Assembly: GCA_963767285.1 (NCBI GenBank)
Contig: CAVYDJ010000002.1
Span: forward strand, 558,001-622,000
Length of the DNA stretch: 64,000 nucleotides
From: WHSW01 sp963767285
Lineage (GTDB): Bacteria > Actinomycetota > Thermoleophilia > Solirubrobacterales > 70-9
Direction: 5' to 3'
The notes beneath the pieces are model-generated. The model did no database searches and was not told where the DNA came from. It saw only the letters and a list, made by a program, of their open reading frames with translations. Each line of letters begins with the position of its first letter. Position 1 is the stretch's first letter. Made by a program: the position numbers and the translations under genes. Below, in pieces: positions 42,557-52,222 of the stretch.

Positions 42557-44146
42557 CTACGGGTCGGCGTAGAGCTCCGGGGCGCGACCGTCCCCGAAGG
42601 CGCCGTCGCCAGGGAAGCCGCCCTCGATATAGCACGGGGCGAATCGCACGTCCGGCGGATTTCCGTTGTTGACGCCGGTCACGTTCTCGCCGCGGCGGAT
42701 CTCCTGCTCGTCGGGATCCTGGCTCGCCGGCGAGTAGTCGGTGTTCTTGCAGTCGAAGTTGGGGAAGATGCCGTTGCTCGCCAGACTGAAGCCGTTGAGC
42801 AGCCCGTCGGTGAGGTAGCCGTGGCCGCGGTTGGTCGCCAGGCGCACGGGCCAGATCGACGCCGTCTGCGTCCCGGTCATCGAGATCTGGCGCAGGAAGT
42901 GGCGCGGCGCCGGGTCGTCGGGGAACCCGTCGGCGGCACCGGAGAGGCTGACCGCGGGGCCGGAGAGGAAGTCGGTGACGGTGCCCTTGTTGAACTCGAG
43001 GTAGCTCAGGAACGGGTTGATGTTGGCGAGGAAGGGGTCGAGCTCCTCGATCACCGGGGCGAGGCCGTCGAGGATGTCGCGCAGCGCCGGCAGGCCCCGA
43101 AGCGAGGCCCGGTAGAGCGGGTCGAGGTCGCGGAAGAGGTTGCGCAGGTTGGGCGCCAGCTTCCGGACGCTGCGCAGCGTCGGGCTGAGCTCCCGCGCGA
43201 CCGGGATCATGTTGCGGATGAACGGGTTCGCGTCGGTGCGGAACGTCTCGAGACGCTCCATCGTCGCCCGCGTCTCGCGCTGGAAGGTGGGGAGGATCTC
43301 GAATACCTCGGCGAGCGCCTCGTCCTCGGCTGCGAGGCCCTCGAAGGTGTTCTTCTGGCCGCGGATCGCCGAGGTCAGCTCCTCGCGCTTCGAGGACAGC
43401 GCCTCGAAGCTGATCCCGGCGTCGCGGATCAGCCCGCGCAGGGCCTCCTCCTGGCCGGCGAGGATGTCGAGGGTGTCGCTGGCGTCGGTGATGTAGGGCG
43501 CCAGGTTTCCGAGCGCGTCGCTGACCGGCAGCCCGCGGTCGCGGATCGCGACGGCCGAGCTCTGCTGCCAGCGCTGGAAGGCGAGGCGCGTCTCCTCGTC
43601 GAGGGCGTTGAAGATCTCGTCGATCTGCACCGCCTCCTGGGTGCGCTGGACGCCGAGGCTGCCGCCCTCCGGCAGGGGCGTGCCCGCCGGCTCGACCCCA
43701 TCGGGTAGGTCCACCGCCTCGCCGTGCGAGACGGCGGCCAGCAGGTTGTCCTCTCCCGCCTCCTCGTTGCCCGCGGTGAGCTCGACGAACGTCTCGCCGA
43801 CGACCGTCTTCTGGCGCAGAATCGCCCGTGCGTCGGTCGAGATCGGCGCGAACTGGGGCTCGATCTCGAGCTCGGCGGCCGCGACGTCCTTGCCGTTGAC
43901 GCGGAACTCGCCCGGCGCCAGCTCGATCGCCTTCACCTTGCCGACCGAGACGCCGCCGATCCGGACGTCGGCCTCGGTCGCCAGCCGGGTCGCCTCCGGG
44001 AAGTAGGCCGTGAACCGATAGCTCTCCGGCGTCAGCGGGACCGGCCCGCCGAAGGTGACCCAGAGGAAGAGGATCAGGCCGAAGCACGACAGCGTGAAGC
44101 CGGCAGCGATCAGGATGCGAGCGAGTGATGGCGCCTGCTTCTGCAT
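42557..44146 (-). CDS. Mce/MlaD-family protein, sixth gene of the operon
   Basis: 529 residues from the ATG at 44146, overlapping the previous stop (TGATG). N-terminal membrane helix (ILIAAGFTLSCFGLILFLWV), then the MlaD domain (YRFTAYFPEATRLATEADVRI, GGVSVGKVKAIEL), then a long helical part (~170-400) and a C-terminal segment with Cys (FPNFDCKNTDYSP, RFAPCYIEGG). Mce proteins form a hexameric ring and tunnel that moves lipids across the envelope. Last in the order of translation, position of MceF. Confidence 0.93.
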   Translation of the reverse strand: MQKQAPSLARILIAAGFTLSCFGLILFLWVTFGGPVPLTPESYRFTAYFPEATRLATEADVRIGGVSVGKVKAIELAPGEFRVNGKDVAAAELEIEPQFAPISTDARAILRQKTVVGETFVELTAGNEEAGEDNLLAAVSHGEAVDLPDGVEPAGTPLPEGGSLGVQRTQEAVQIDEIFNALDEETRLAFQRWQQSSAVAIRDRGLPVSDALGNLAPYITDASDTLDILAGQEEALRGLIRDAGISFEALSSKREELTSAIRGQKNTFEGLAAEDEALAEVFEILPTFQRETRATMERLETFRTDANPFIRNMIPVARELSPTLRSVRKLAPNLRNLFRDLDPLYRASLRGLPALRDILDGLAPVIEELDPFLANINPFLSYLEFNKGTVTDFLSGPAVSLSGAADGFPDDPAPRHFLRQISMTGTQTASIWPVRLATNRGHGYLTDGLLNGFSLASNGIFPNFDCKNTDYSPASQDPDEQEIRRGENVTGVNNGNPPDVRFAPCYIEGGFPGDGAFGDGRAPELYADP

Positions 44147-45468
44147 CAGCAGACCTCCGCGAGGACGGGGTCGGTGAAGCCCGAGACGAGCTGGGTCAGC
44201 GCCTCGACCGCCGGGTTGGGGTTGTCGACGATCGCGGCCGCCTGCTCGCAACCCATCGTTAGGTAGACGCGGCGATAGAACCCGTTGCCGTCGCCGGACG
44301 AGAACAGCTGCGAGGTGTTGTTCGCCAGCCAGCTGACCCAGAACAGGTAGCCCTCGTTGCGTCCGGGCGTCCCGGTCGTCTCGCTTCCGCCGGGATTGTG
44401 GGCGGCCATGTTGGCGAGCCGGTTGAGCTTGCCGAAGATCGTCTCGAGCCGCGGGGAGGTGGCCGCGAAGCGCGTCGCGCCCTCGCGGATGTCGGGCACC
44501 CGCGCGCGGGCCTCGCGAACGAAGGGCCGGATCTCGTCGCGGATCACCGGCGTCACCGTCTCGGCGAACGCGATGTTGGACTCGTTGAGGCCCTCGAGGT
44601 TGCGGGCAAACGGGCGCAGGTCCTCGAAGGCCGGGCCCATGACGGTGGCCAGCTCCCGCATCGAGACCAGCGCCTGGCGCCCTTCCTGCAACGTGCCGGG
44701 CAGGCCGCGGACGAGCCGCGAGACGTCGATGTCCTCGTCGGCGATCTCTCCCAGGTACTGCGACGAGGAGCTGACCAGGTTCGTCAGTTCGAGCTCCGCT
44801 CGCCCGACGCGGGTTGCGAGCACGTTGAGGTTGTGGGTGAACCGCGCCAGCTCGTCGCGGCGCTGGGCGACGGTGCGGTTGAGCTCTGCCATGTTGCGGT
44901 TGATCGGTCCGAGGCTGCCGAGCAGCTTGCCGAGCTCACGATCGCGATCTCTCAGGCCCTGGCCGGCTCCGACCAGCAGCAGCTTCAGGTACGACTGCGT
45001 CTCTCCGTCGAGGGCCGACAGGACGTCGTGGTAGTTGACGTCGGGGGCGGTGTTGGTCATCGGGATGACGGCGCTCTCCTCATACTCGCCGGCGCCCTCG
45101 CTGCCCGGGTCGAGCTGGAAGAACATGTCCTTCAGTCCGGTGGTCGGCCGCATCAGGATCGTTGCGTCGCGGTAGATCGGCAGGTACTCGCGGTCGATGG
45201 CGAACGTCACCACGCCCCGGCCCTCGACGAGCTCGACCTCTTCCACGTCGCCAACCCGCACCCCGGCGACCCGGATCGTCTGCCCCTGCCCCGGCACGAC
45301 TGCCTGCGCCGTCTCGAACTCCGCCTTGAGCTCGAACGGGCGCTCCTCCAGGACCGGGATCCGCACCCGCTGGTTTTGGAAGATGACGTAGGTCGTGGCG
45401 AAGCCCAGCGCCAGCATCGCCACCACGGCGATCGCGTTGCGGAGCTGTCCGCGCAGCTGGCGCGCCAT
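44146..45468 (-). CDS. Mce/MlaD-family protein, fifth gene of the operon
   Basis: 440 residues. Membrane helix (AIAVVAMLALGFATTYVIF), MlaD domain (FELKAEFETAQAVVPGQGQT, IRVAGVRVGDVEEVEL), helical middle (ELNRTVAQRRDELARFTHNL) and a short Cys-containing end (TMGCEQAAAIV, final Cys). Shares one base with the upstream gene stop and one with the downstream start. No lipobox, unlike mycobacterial MceE. Confidence 0.93.
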   Translation of the reverse strand: MARQLRGQLRNAIAVVAMLALGFATTYVIFQNQRVRIPVLEERPFELKAEFETAQAVVPGQGQTIRVAGVRVGDVEEVELVEGRGVVTFAIDREYLPIYRDATILMRPTTGLKDMFFQLDPGSEGAGEYEESAVIPMTNTAPDVNYHDVLSALDGETQSYLKLLLVGAGQGLRDRDRELGKLLGSLGPINRNMAELNRTVAQRRDELARFTHNLNVLATRVGRAELELTNLVSSSSQYLGEIADEDIDVSRLVRGLPGTLQEGRQALVSMRELATVMGPAFEDLRPFARNLEGLNESNIAFAETVTPVIRDEIRPFVREARARVPDIREGATRFAATSPRLETIFGKLNRLANMAAHNPGGSETTGTPGRNEGYLFWVSWLANNTSQLFSSGDGNGFYRRVYLTMGCEQAAAIVDNPNPAVEALTQLVSGFTDPVLAEVC

Positions 45469-47120
45469 CAGTCGCTCTCCTCCGCCAGGCGCTCGAGGTC
45501 GACCTCGAGGAAGCCGAGCGCGTCGATCAACTGCTGCGCGTCGTCCAGGTCACCCAAGGCGGCGAGTCGGTCGGGGTCGTCGAGCAGCCCCACGAGCTCC
45601 GCCAGCCGATCGGCTCCCGGGCCCACCGCGTTGTCGAGGTCGGCCGACGCGGGGGCGGGTGCCTGCTCGGGCGGCGACCCGATCCCCGCCGAGAGGTTCG
45701 GCGGCTCCTGCTGCTCGCAGGGGACGTCGGGCCGGTAGGCGCTCTTCTTGGAGTCGTTGATCCGCGGGATCGCACCGAGGACCGGGAACGGCGTCAGCCC
45801 GAAGATCTCGTCGCGTCCGCCGGCCGCCGGGTACCGGATCACGTTGGAGCCGGTGCCTCCGAGCACGCGCAGGTGCTGGCCGGCCGCGTCGCCGCTGCGG
45901 CTCTCGCCCGCGCTGCCTGCGATCGAGTAGCCCGTCGTCTCGAAGACCCGACCGCCGACGTCAAGCGGGTAGTCGGCCGGCGGCTCGACGGTCGAGTGCG
46001 ACCACGGGACGATCACCTCGTTGAAGCAGGACGAGAACGCCCGCTGCTCGGTGAACAGCCCGACGTTGGCCTCGGCGAGGCGCGTGAGCTGCGGGATCGT
46101 CGGCCGCAGCCGGGCGACCAGGCCGCGCAGCTCCGACCTCGACATCAGCCCCCGCACCTGCTCGAGCATCGGACGCCCGGCCCGCAGCGCCTCGGGGCTG
46201 AGGCGCACGCCGGGCAGCGCCTCGCGCGCAAACGCGCGGACGCTCGGCAGCGCCTCGTTGAGCGCCTTGAAGGTCGGCTCTCCCTCGGCGAGGAAACCTG
46301 GCAGCCGCTCGATCGCCAGCGCCAGGGCCGCGTCCTCGACCGCGAAGGCCCCGCTCACCCGCCGGAGGTTCGTCACCAGGTCGCTCAGCGCCTCGGGATT
46401 GCGGCTCAGGCCCCGGAAGACCCGGCCCAGGCCGCTGATCACGCCGCGCAGATCGCCGGGGTGCGTTCCGAGCTGGGACTCGGACACCATCGCCGTGTAC
46501 TTGTAGGCGGGCGGCGAGGTGCGGAACAGCTCCTGCAGGCCCTCGGCGCCCCGGTAACGGGTGAGCGCGTTGCCGAGCTGGTCGAGGAGCGTCTGCAGGT
46601 TGCCGCGCACGTCACCCTGAAGCGTTGTCAGGACCGCGTCGAGCTGGACGGAGTGGGCCGTCTGGTCGAGGCCGAAGGTATGGCCCTCGGAGACCTCGGT
46701 CGCGCTCGGGCTGCCCGGATGCACGTCGACGAAGTAGTTACCGTCGATGAACAGGCGCGGTCGGACCTGGAAGAACGCGTCCTCCCGCAGCGGCAGGGCG
46801 TTCTCCTCGAGCGCCATCGTCACCCGGACCGCGGGCTGGGTCGCCACCGAGCCGGCAGGTTGCGTCGCGACCGTCGTGTCGTCCGCCGCCTCGGCGGTCA
46901 GCTCGACGGCGGTGACCTCGCCGACGTTGACGCCGGCGATCCGCACCGGCGAGCTGGTCCGGATCGTCTGCGCCGAGCTGAAGACGGCGTGGACCTCGTA
47001 GCGATCGGTCCACGGCAGCTGCTTCGTGTAGGCGAGCAGCGAGCCGATCGCGATCACCACGAGCAGGAGCAGGCCGAGCAGCCAGTTCGGCAGCCTGCGG
47101 CTGGCGTCCATGCCCCTCAC
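45468..47120 (-). CDS. Mce/MlaD-family protein, fourth gene of the operon
   Basis: 550 residues from the GTG at 47120, supported by AGGAGGT six to seven bases before it and by GTGA overlap with the previous stop; the ATG at 47111 has no usable site. Membrane helix (LLGLLLLVVIAIGSLLAY), MlaD domain (YEVHAVFSSAQTIRTSSPVR, IAGVNVGEVTAVEL) with an inserted loop of repeats (VATQPAGSVATQPAV), helical tail and an acidic C-terminal extension (DDPDRLAALGDLDDAQQLID). Confidence 0.93.
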   Translation of the reverse strand: MRGMDASRRLPNWLLGLLLLVVIAIGSLLAYTKQLPWTDRYEVHAVFSSAQTIRTSSPVRIAGVNVGEVTAVELTAEAADDTTVATQPAGSVATQPAVRVTMALEENALPLREDAFFQVRPRLFIDGNYFVDVHPGSPSATEVSEGHTFGLDQTAHSVQLDAVLTTLQGDVRGNLQTLLDQLGNALTRYRGAEGLQELFRTSPPAYKYTAMVSESQLGTHPGDLRGVISGLGRVFRGLSRNPEALSDLVTNLRRVSGAFAVEDAALALAIERLPGFLAEGEPTFKALNEALPSVRAFAREALPGVRLSPEALRAGRPMLEQVRGLMSRSELRGLVARLRPTIPQLTRLAEANVGLFTEQRAFSSCFNEVIVPWSHSTVEPPADYPLDVGGRVFETTGYSIAGSAGESRSGDAAGQHLRVLGGTGSNVIRYPAAGGRDEIFGLTPFPVLGAIPRINDSKKSAYRPDVPCEQQEPPNLSAGIGSPPEQAPAPASADLDNAVGPGADRLAELVGLLDDPDRLAALGDLDDAQQLIDALGFLEVDLERLAEESD

Positions 47121-48781
47121 TCGCCGACCTCCTGCCAGGACTCCGGCTGGCGCGAATCGACGCGGCTGTCGAACAGGACCCGCTCGCGGTCGGCGTCCCA
47201 GAACGCCATCAGGGGCCCGCGGCTGCCGGGTAGGTCGGAGGCGCGGTTCCCCGGATCGGAGGCGCGCTGGCCGGGAACCAGCTGCTGGCCGAGCTCGTAT
47301 CCGATCTGGCCCGGCTGGCAGTCGGCGTCGTGCTGGCCGGTCGGACCGTAGGCGTGGGAGTTCGTGATCGGGATCTCATACGGCCGGAACTCGCCCGTAC
47401 CGGTCTTGCCGTTTGGCCCGATGCCGGTGTACCCGCCGAGTCCGACCTGGGAGCTCGGCGCGCCCGGCACCCGGACGATCGCCTGGCGCAGCGAGTAGCC
47501 GCTCTGGCCCGGCTCCGAGAGGGCGCCCGGGAAGAACGTGAACCAGTAGTTGAAGAGGTTGCAGACGGTCTGCGCCGGGACGACGTGGCGCGCCAGCGGC
47601 CGCGCGGTGCCGAACGTCTCGACGAGGCGCTCGAGGGTCACGCGGGTGCTCGGCTGGCTGACGAGCTCGTCGAGCTCCCCCATGACCTCGCCCAGCAGGC
47701 GATTGACGGGAGGCGAGTCGCGCAGCACCGGAGCGCCCTCCTCGAGCGCGTCGTTGAGGACCGGCAGGGTGACGCGCAGATCCTCCGCTCCCGGCTGCAT
47801 CAGGCGGGCGAACCGCTCGACGTTGCCCAGGAAGGCGCGCTGGGCCGGCAGCAGGCGGATCCCGGTCGCGTAGGTGAGCGGCGCCTCGCTGATCGCCTCC
47901 TTCAGCGACTCGGGATCGGAGGAGATGGCGCGGAAGGCGATCGCGGCGAAGTCGAAGAACTGCCCCTGCTCGCGTGCTGCCGGGGCCACGTAGCGGGTGT
48001 AGTTGTAGAGCCCGCGGATGAACCGGGCCAGGTTCACCTCCGGGTCGGAGAGCGCCTCGCCGACGGGCTTCAGGCCCCGGAACAACCGCGGCAGGTCGGC
48101 GATCGTGTCGTTGAGCGACACCCCGCGCCCGGCGAGGGCGCTCCCGTACCCGACCAGGTTCTCGCGCTGCGCGCGGCGGGTCGGCTTGTCGAAGGTGTCG
48201 TTGATGTCGTCGAACTCGGTCTGCTGCTGGAAGCAGCCGTTCTTGCCCTCGGCGGAGAGCGCCGACGCGAACTGCCCCTCCTCGGTCGGCAGGTCGCACT
48301 CGACGCCGTCGTCGGTGCCGTCGAAGACGTGCCCCTCGGGTACGGCCGGGCCCGCGCCGCGGATGATCTCGAGGTACTTGAGGCCGAACGCCGAGCGGTA
48401 GCGGACGCGGAAGATCGAGTCCTCCGGCAGGTTCTCGGCGGTCTTGTCGAGCTTCAGGTTCACCCGCGCCGCGATCGGCGGCAGCTCGGGCCCGGAGGTC
48501 GGAAGGGTCGTCGCCGCGGTCGCACCGTTTGTCTCGTCGGCCGCCACGGGGTCGATCGATTCCACGACGCCGACCCGCACGCCGCCGATCCGGACCTCGT
48601 TGTTGTCGGTCATCCGCGCCGCGTTGGGGATGTCGACCGAGACGCGATAGACGGGTACGAACGGCAGGCCGCTGTTTGCGTTGTACGCGAGGAAGACGGC
48701 GACGATCGCGACCAGGACCGTCAGCGAGCCGACCATCGTCGGCGAGGCTGTGAGCGTGGCGAATCGGCTGCGTCGTCTCAT
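47117..48781 (-). CDS. Mce/MlaD-family protein, third gene of the operon
   Basis: 554 residues. Membrane helix (MVGSLTVLVAIVAVFLAYNA), MlaD domain (YRVSVDIPNAARMTDNNEVR, IGGVRVGVVESIDP), helical segment and a C-terminal region with conserved aromatic residues (VCNLFNYWFTFFPGAL). Overlaps its neighbours by four bases on each side. Confidence 0.93.
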   Translation of the reverse strand: MRRRSRFATLTASPTMVGSLTVLVAIVAVFLAYNANSGLPFVPVYRVSVDIPNAARMTDNNEVRIGGVRVGVVESIDPVAADETNGATAATTLPTSGPELPPIAARVNLKLDKTAENLPEDSIFRVRYRSAFGLKYLEIIRGAGPAVPEGHVFDGTDDGVECDLPTEEGQFASALSAEGKNGCFQQQTEFDDINDTFDKPTRRAQRENLVGYGSALAGRGVSLNDTIADLPRLFRGLKPVGEALSDPEVNLARFIRGLYNYTRYVAPAAREQGQFFDFAAIAFRAISSDPESLKEAISEAPLTYATGIRLLPAQRAFLGNVERFARLMQPGAEDLRVTLPVLNDALEEGAPVLRDSPPVNRLLGEVMGELDELVSQPSTRVTLERLVETFGTARPLARHVVPAQTVCNLFNYWFTFFPGALSEPGQSGYSLRQAIVRVPGAPSSQVGLGGYTGIGPNGKTGTGEFRPYEIPITNSHAYGPTGQHDADCQPGQIGYELGQQLVPGQRASDPGNRASDLPGSRGPLMAFWDADRERVLFDSRVDSRQPESWQEVGE

Positions 48782-50505
48782 GGGCTGAACAGGAAGTCGA
48801 GGAGGTCCTCGGTCGATTGCGGCGAGCTTCCGCCGGCCTCGGGAACGTCGATGCCGAGGTCGTCGAGGGTCTCGTCGGGCAGGTCGAGAATCTCGTCGAC
48901 GATGTCGTCGATGCCGCCCGGCACCTGCGAGCCCGGGCCGGGGGAGCCGGGCTCGCCCGCGGGGCCCGGACCCGGCGCCGCCGGCCCGTCGCCCCGCGGC
49001 CCGTCACGCCCCGGCTCGTCGTCGCGGTCGCCGTCGCGGCGGCGGTCGGGCTTGGCCGAGCCCTGCTCCGAGTCGCAGAGCGTCGCCTGCGCATGGTCGG
49101 GCGCGGTTCCGCCCGGGCACACCGACGGGTCGTAGGGGGGAAGGCCGAGGTCCTCGTTGATCCCGGGCTGGTTGGGGCCGAGCCAGGTGGCGCAGCGTGC
49201 GATCTCCAGGAAGTCGGTGGTCGTCCCGCCGTCCTCGGTCGGGATGCCCGGCTCGCCGGTCTCGAGGTCGCGACCGGACGAGAAGCTTCCGCACGGTCCC
49301 GTCTGGTACTCGTAGAGGTTGATGTGGAGGGCGTGGCCGCCGCGGTCGAACTGGTTGATGGCGAGTGCCTGGTAGTAGGCGTAGTTGAGGAGTCCCTCGA
49401 GTCCGGTGTAGCCCTTCGTGTTCTTCGTCCCCGGCTGCTCGCTCGTGCGCCCGGTCGTCCCCTCGGCGGCGTCGTTGATCTCCACCGCGCGCCGCGGATC
49501 GTCGATGTCGCGCAGCAAGTCGGCGATCATCTCCGTCGTCACCGGGGCGTTGCGCCCGGCCTTGGCGAGCAGTTCGAGCTCGTCTCGTCCTTCGACCAGG
49601 GCGCGGCGCCCGATGACCGCGGCGTCGCCCAGCGTCGCGAGCGAATCCTCGGAGGCGCGCTGGAAGTTCGGCAGGGCGATCGAGAGGCGATGCAGCTCGG
49701 GCGCGGCGTCGCGCAGGTCGGCGAGCAGCGGGGTCTGCTGCTGTGCGGTGTCGTTGAGCTGGGCGAGCGTCGGTCGCAGCTCGTTGATGTAGTCGTCGAA
49801 GAGGTCGAACCCGCGGCCGACGTCCTCGCGGCGCTCCAGCGCCGTGGAGGCGACGTCCTCGGCCTCGTCGACGAAGCTCACGATCCGCTCGCGGTAGTCC
49901 GCGAGCTCGCCGGACACCTTCTCCGAGTGGACGTTGAGGGCCCGGATCATCTCCGCCTGGTTGGCGAGGATCTCGGTGGTCTCCTCGAGCTCGGTCAGGG
50001 CCGGGGCGCCGAGGCGGATCGCCTCGCGCAGGTTGTCGGGATTGCCGGCAAGGGCGGTCCCGAACTCGTTGATCAGCAGCGTCAGCCGGCGCCGGAACGG
50101 CTCGCGCATCGTGTTCGCGACGATGTCCGGCTGCACCGTCTGCTTGACCTGGCTGGCCGGGATCATCCCGCCCTCCTCCAGCGGCACTCCCGCCGGGTCG
50201 CAGTCCAGGAAGTACTCGGCGATCAGCGACTGGGGCGAGGACTCGCACGTCGTCTCGTCCCCGAGCCGGGTCAGGTCGCCCTCGATCTCGATCGTCAGGA
50301 CCGCCCGCTTGTCCTCGTTCACGGTCAGGTCGGTGATCGAGCCGACGTTGACCCCGGCGACGCGGACGTCGGAGCCGGTGACGAGCCCGAACGCGTTGTA
50401 GAGCTCGATCTTGTAGGTATGGGCCTCGTCGGCGGCACCCGCGCCCGCGGCGATCCCGCCGCCGGCGCCGGCCAGGCACATGAAGATGACGGCGATCCGC
50501 CTCAT
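48778..50505 (-). CDS. Mce/MlaD-family protein, second gene of the operon
   Basis: 575 residues from the ATG at 50505 (ATGA overlap with the first gene). The N-terminus is signal-like (RIAVIFMCLAGAGGGIAAGA), then the MlaD domain (YKIELYNAFGLVTGSDVRV, AGVNVGSITDLTV), long helices with coiled-coil potential (EEVSGELADYRERIVSF-like stretch near residue 190), a Cys-containing end and a very Pro/Gly/Asp-rich tail (~505-560) before a final amphipathic helix (STEDLLDFLFSP). The low-complexity tail is unusual for Mce proteins. Confidence 0.92.
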   Translation of the reverse strand: MRRIAVIFMCLAGAGGGIAAGAGAADEAHTYKIELYNAFGLVTGSDVRVAGVNVGSITDLTVNEDKRAVLTIEIEGDLTRLGDETTCESSPQSLIAEYFLDCDPAGVPLEEGGMIPASQVKQTVQPDIVANTMREPFRRRLTLLINEFGTALAGNPDNLREAIRLGAPALTELEETTEILANQAEMIRALNVHSEKVSGELADYRERIVSFVDEAEDVASTALERREDVGRGFDLFDDYINELRPTLAQLNDTAQQQTPLLADLRDAAPELHRLSIALPNFQRASEDSLATLGDAAVIGRRALVEGRDELELLAKAGRNAPVTTEMIADLLRDIDDPRRAVEINDAAEGTTGRTSEQPGTKNTKGYTGLEGLLNYAYYQALAINQFDRGGHALHINLYEYQTGPCGSFSSGRDLETGEPGIPTEDGGTTTDFLEIARCATWLGPNQPGINEDLGLPPYDPSVCPGGTAPDHAQATLCDSEQGSAKPDRRRDGDRDDEPGRDGPRGDGPAAPGPGPAGEPGSPGPGSQVPGGIDDIVDEILDLPDETLDDLGIDVPEAGGSSPQSTEDLLDFLFSP

Positions 50506-51977
50506 GGACCGGGCTGCACCTTCGTCGGATCGCAATCGCCCGGGACGCCGTCGGTCAGCGCCCCGCCGTCGGTGAACGGAACCGAATCGTCGTCGGGGTC
50601 CGCCACGCCGAGCGGCCGCTCGTTCGACCCCGGGCAGCGCACGACGTTGCCCGTGCTGAGCGCCGAGAACTGCTCCGCGGCGGAGTCGGGATCGGTCAGG
50701 TCCGGAAATAACGAAAGCGTCGGGCTGAACGTGTTGACCGTCAGCTCCACGCGCCCGATGCCACCGATCGCGTCGACGTAGCCGGAGTGGCCGAACCCGT
50801 CGAACCACCCCACCAGCTCGGGTGTGTAGGCACGGAAGAAGCTCAGATTCTCGTGGCCGTTGGTCAGCGAGCAGATCGCCTCGCCGAAGCTGCCCTCGGT
50901 GTAGTCATCGTTCGCGGCGACCAGGAGGTCCTCGGGGTGCTCGGGGCCCGGGCCGCACTTCGGGGAGCCCGACCCAATCGCCACGTCGCGCAGCGGCGGC
51001 TGAGCCTGCTGGAGCTCGATCAGGTCGTTGCCCTCGCCCGGCCGGCGGATGATCGCGGAGAGGTCGCGCACGGTCGGCACGGCGTCGCGGGCGGTAGCAC
51101 GCAGGTCGACCAGGAACGGGCGCAGCTGCTTGGCCGCCGGCCTGCCGGCGATCACGAGCGGCTGCAGGTCGTCGAGCGCCGCGCGTAGGTTTACGAACGT
51201 CGTGTTGGCGTTGCGCATGAACGGCGGCAGCAGGGCGATCGCTCGCGCCAGCTCGAGCTTGCGGTCGCCGATCGCGTTCATCATCAGGTTCAGGTTGTGA
51301 ACCAGCTCCGAGAGGTCCCCCGACCGATCCGCGAGCGCCCCGGTGAACCGCGACCCGTCGACGAGCAGGCGCTCGAGCGCCGCCTGGTCGACGCTCAGCT
51401 CGGCGAAGACCCGCCGGCCGGTGTAGAGCATCGGGTTGAGGTACTTGTAGCCGCGGTTGGCCTGCGGCCCGACCCCCTCATAGGACGTCGCGAAGCCCTT
51501 GATGACCCGCTTGAAGTCCTTGACGGTCTTGTCGTCGAGCATGTTGAAGAACTGGTCCACCTCGACGTCAGTGATCGTCTCGGTCTGGCTGAGCAGGCCG
51601 CCGTCCTCGATCTCCTGTCCGGCTGACTCCACCGGCGGTGTCAGCGCGACCTGGCGGTTGGCGACGCTCGAGAGCGAGGCCCAGCGCACGGTCGCCACGG
51701 TCCCGCGTCGCAGGGGGGCGAACTCCTCGTCGACCGTGAAGGTGACGTTCGCCTGGCCGTCGGGCGCGAGCCTGATCTCCTTGACGCTCCCGACCGGCCG
51801 GGCGCCGATCACGACCTGGTTGCCGGGGACCAGCGCGCTGGCGTTCTGGAACTGCGCCGTGATCGTGTACTCGTCGTCGCTGCCGAAGAACGCGACGGCC
51901 CCGACCACCGCCCCGACGAGCAGCGCGACGACAGCGACCACACGCGCCCGACCGCGCGGCTCTTCGTCTTCCTCCAT
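50502..51977 (-). CDS. Mce/MlaD-family protein, first gene of the operon
   Basis: 491 residues from ATG. Acidic N-terminus (MEEDEEPRGRAR), membrane helix (VVAVVALLVGAVVGAVAFF), MlaD domain (YTITAQFQNASALVPGNQVV, GARPVGSVKEI), helical part and a C-terminal Cys-containing domain (SPKCGPGPEHPEDLL, VVRCPGSNERP). In typical operons two YrbE permease genes precede this position; here the upstream DNA holds only tiny genes. Confidence 0.93.
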   Translation of the reverse strand: MEEDEEPRGRARVVAVVALLVGAVVGAVAFFGSDDEYTITAQFQNASALVPGNQVVIGARPVGSVKEIRLAPDGQANVTFTVDEEFAPLRRGTVATVRWASLSSVANRQVALTPPVESAGQEIEDGGLLSQTETITDVEVDQFFNMLDDKTVKDFKRVIKGFATSYEGVGPQANRGYKYLNPMLYTGRRVFAELSVDQAALERLLVDGSRFTGALADRSGDLSELVHNLNLMMNAIGDRKLELARAIALLPPFMRNANTTFVNLRAALDDLQPLVIAGRPAAKQLRPFLVDLRATARDAVPTVRDLSAIIRRPGEGNDLIELQQAQPPLRDVAIGSGSPKCGPGPEHPEDLLVAANDDYTEGSFGEAICSLTNGHENLSFFRAYTPELVGWFDGFGHSGYVDAIGGIGRVELTVNTFSPTLSLFPDLTDPDSAAEQFSALSTGNVVRCPGSNERPLGVADPDDDSVPFTDGGALTDGVPGDCDPTKVQPGP

Positions 51978-52036
51978 AAGCCCGGCGCGCGACGATAGTC
52001 CGCGCTCCGCGCCCTCGCAACCGGGAACCCCTGGCT

Positions 52037-52060
52037 GGTCCGCCAGTTTTGGCGCGGACC
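52037..52060. terminator. GC-rich hairpin between tiny-gene cluster and mce operon
   Basis: GGTCCG...CGGACC with an inner CCA/TGG pair and a two-base bulge, loop GTTT. It lies ten bases beyond the stop of the last tiny gene and 60 bases before the first mce start (minus strand). No T-run, so terminator function is tentative. Confidence 0.4.
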
Positions 52061-52069
52061 TACATGACG

Positions 52070-52210
52070 CTACTCGTGGGTTACTTCGGCGTCCGCGGCC
52101 GCCTGCTTCCGCGCAGCCTTCCTGGCCTGCTTCTCTTGCCGGCGCTCGAGGAGCTTCCGTTCACGGTTGAGCTTCGCCATCGTGGTCTTCCGCTTGGTGC
52201 TTGAGGCCAT
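52070..52210 (-). CDS. Tiny Lys/Arg-rich protein
   Basis: 46 residues beginning MASSTKRKTTMAKLNRE. Nearly continuous basic helix (RERKLLERRQEKQARKAARK) with a short acidic end. Such a peptide could bind nucleic acid or ribosomes; nothing identifies a family. Starts 13 bases after the stop of the 67-residue gene upstream, same strand. Confidence 0.6.
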   Translation of the reverse strand: MASSTKRKTTMAKLNRERKLLERRQEKQARKAARKQAAADAEVTHE

Positions 52211-52222
52211 CGTCGCCGGCTT

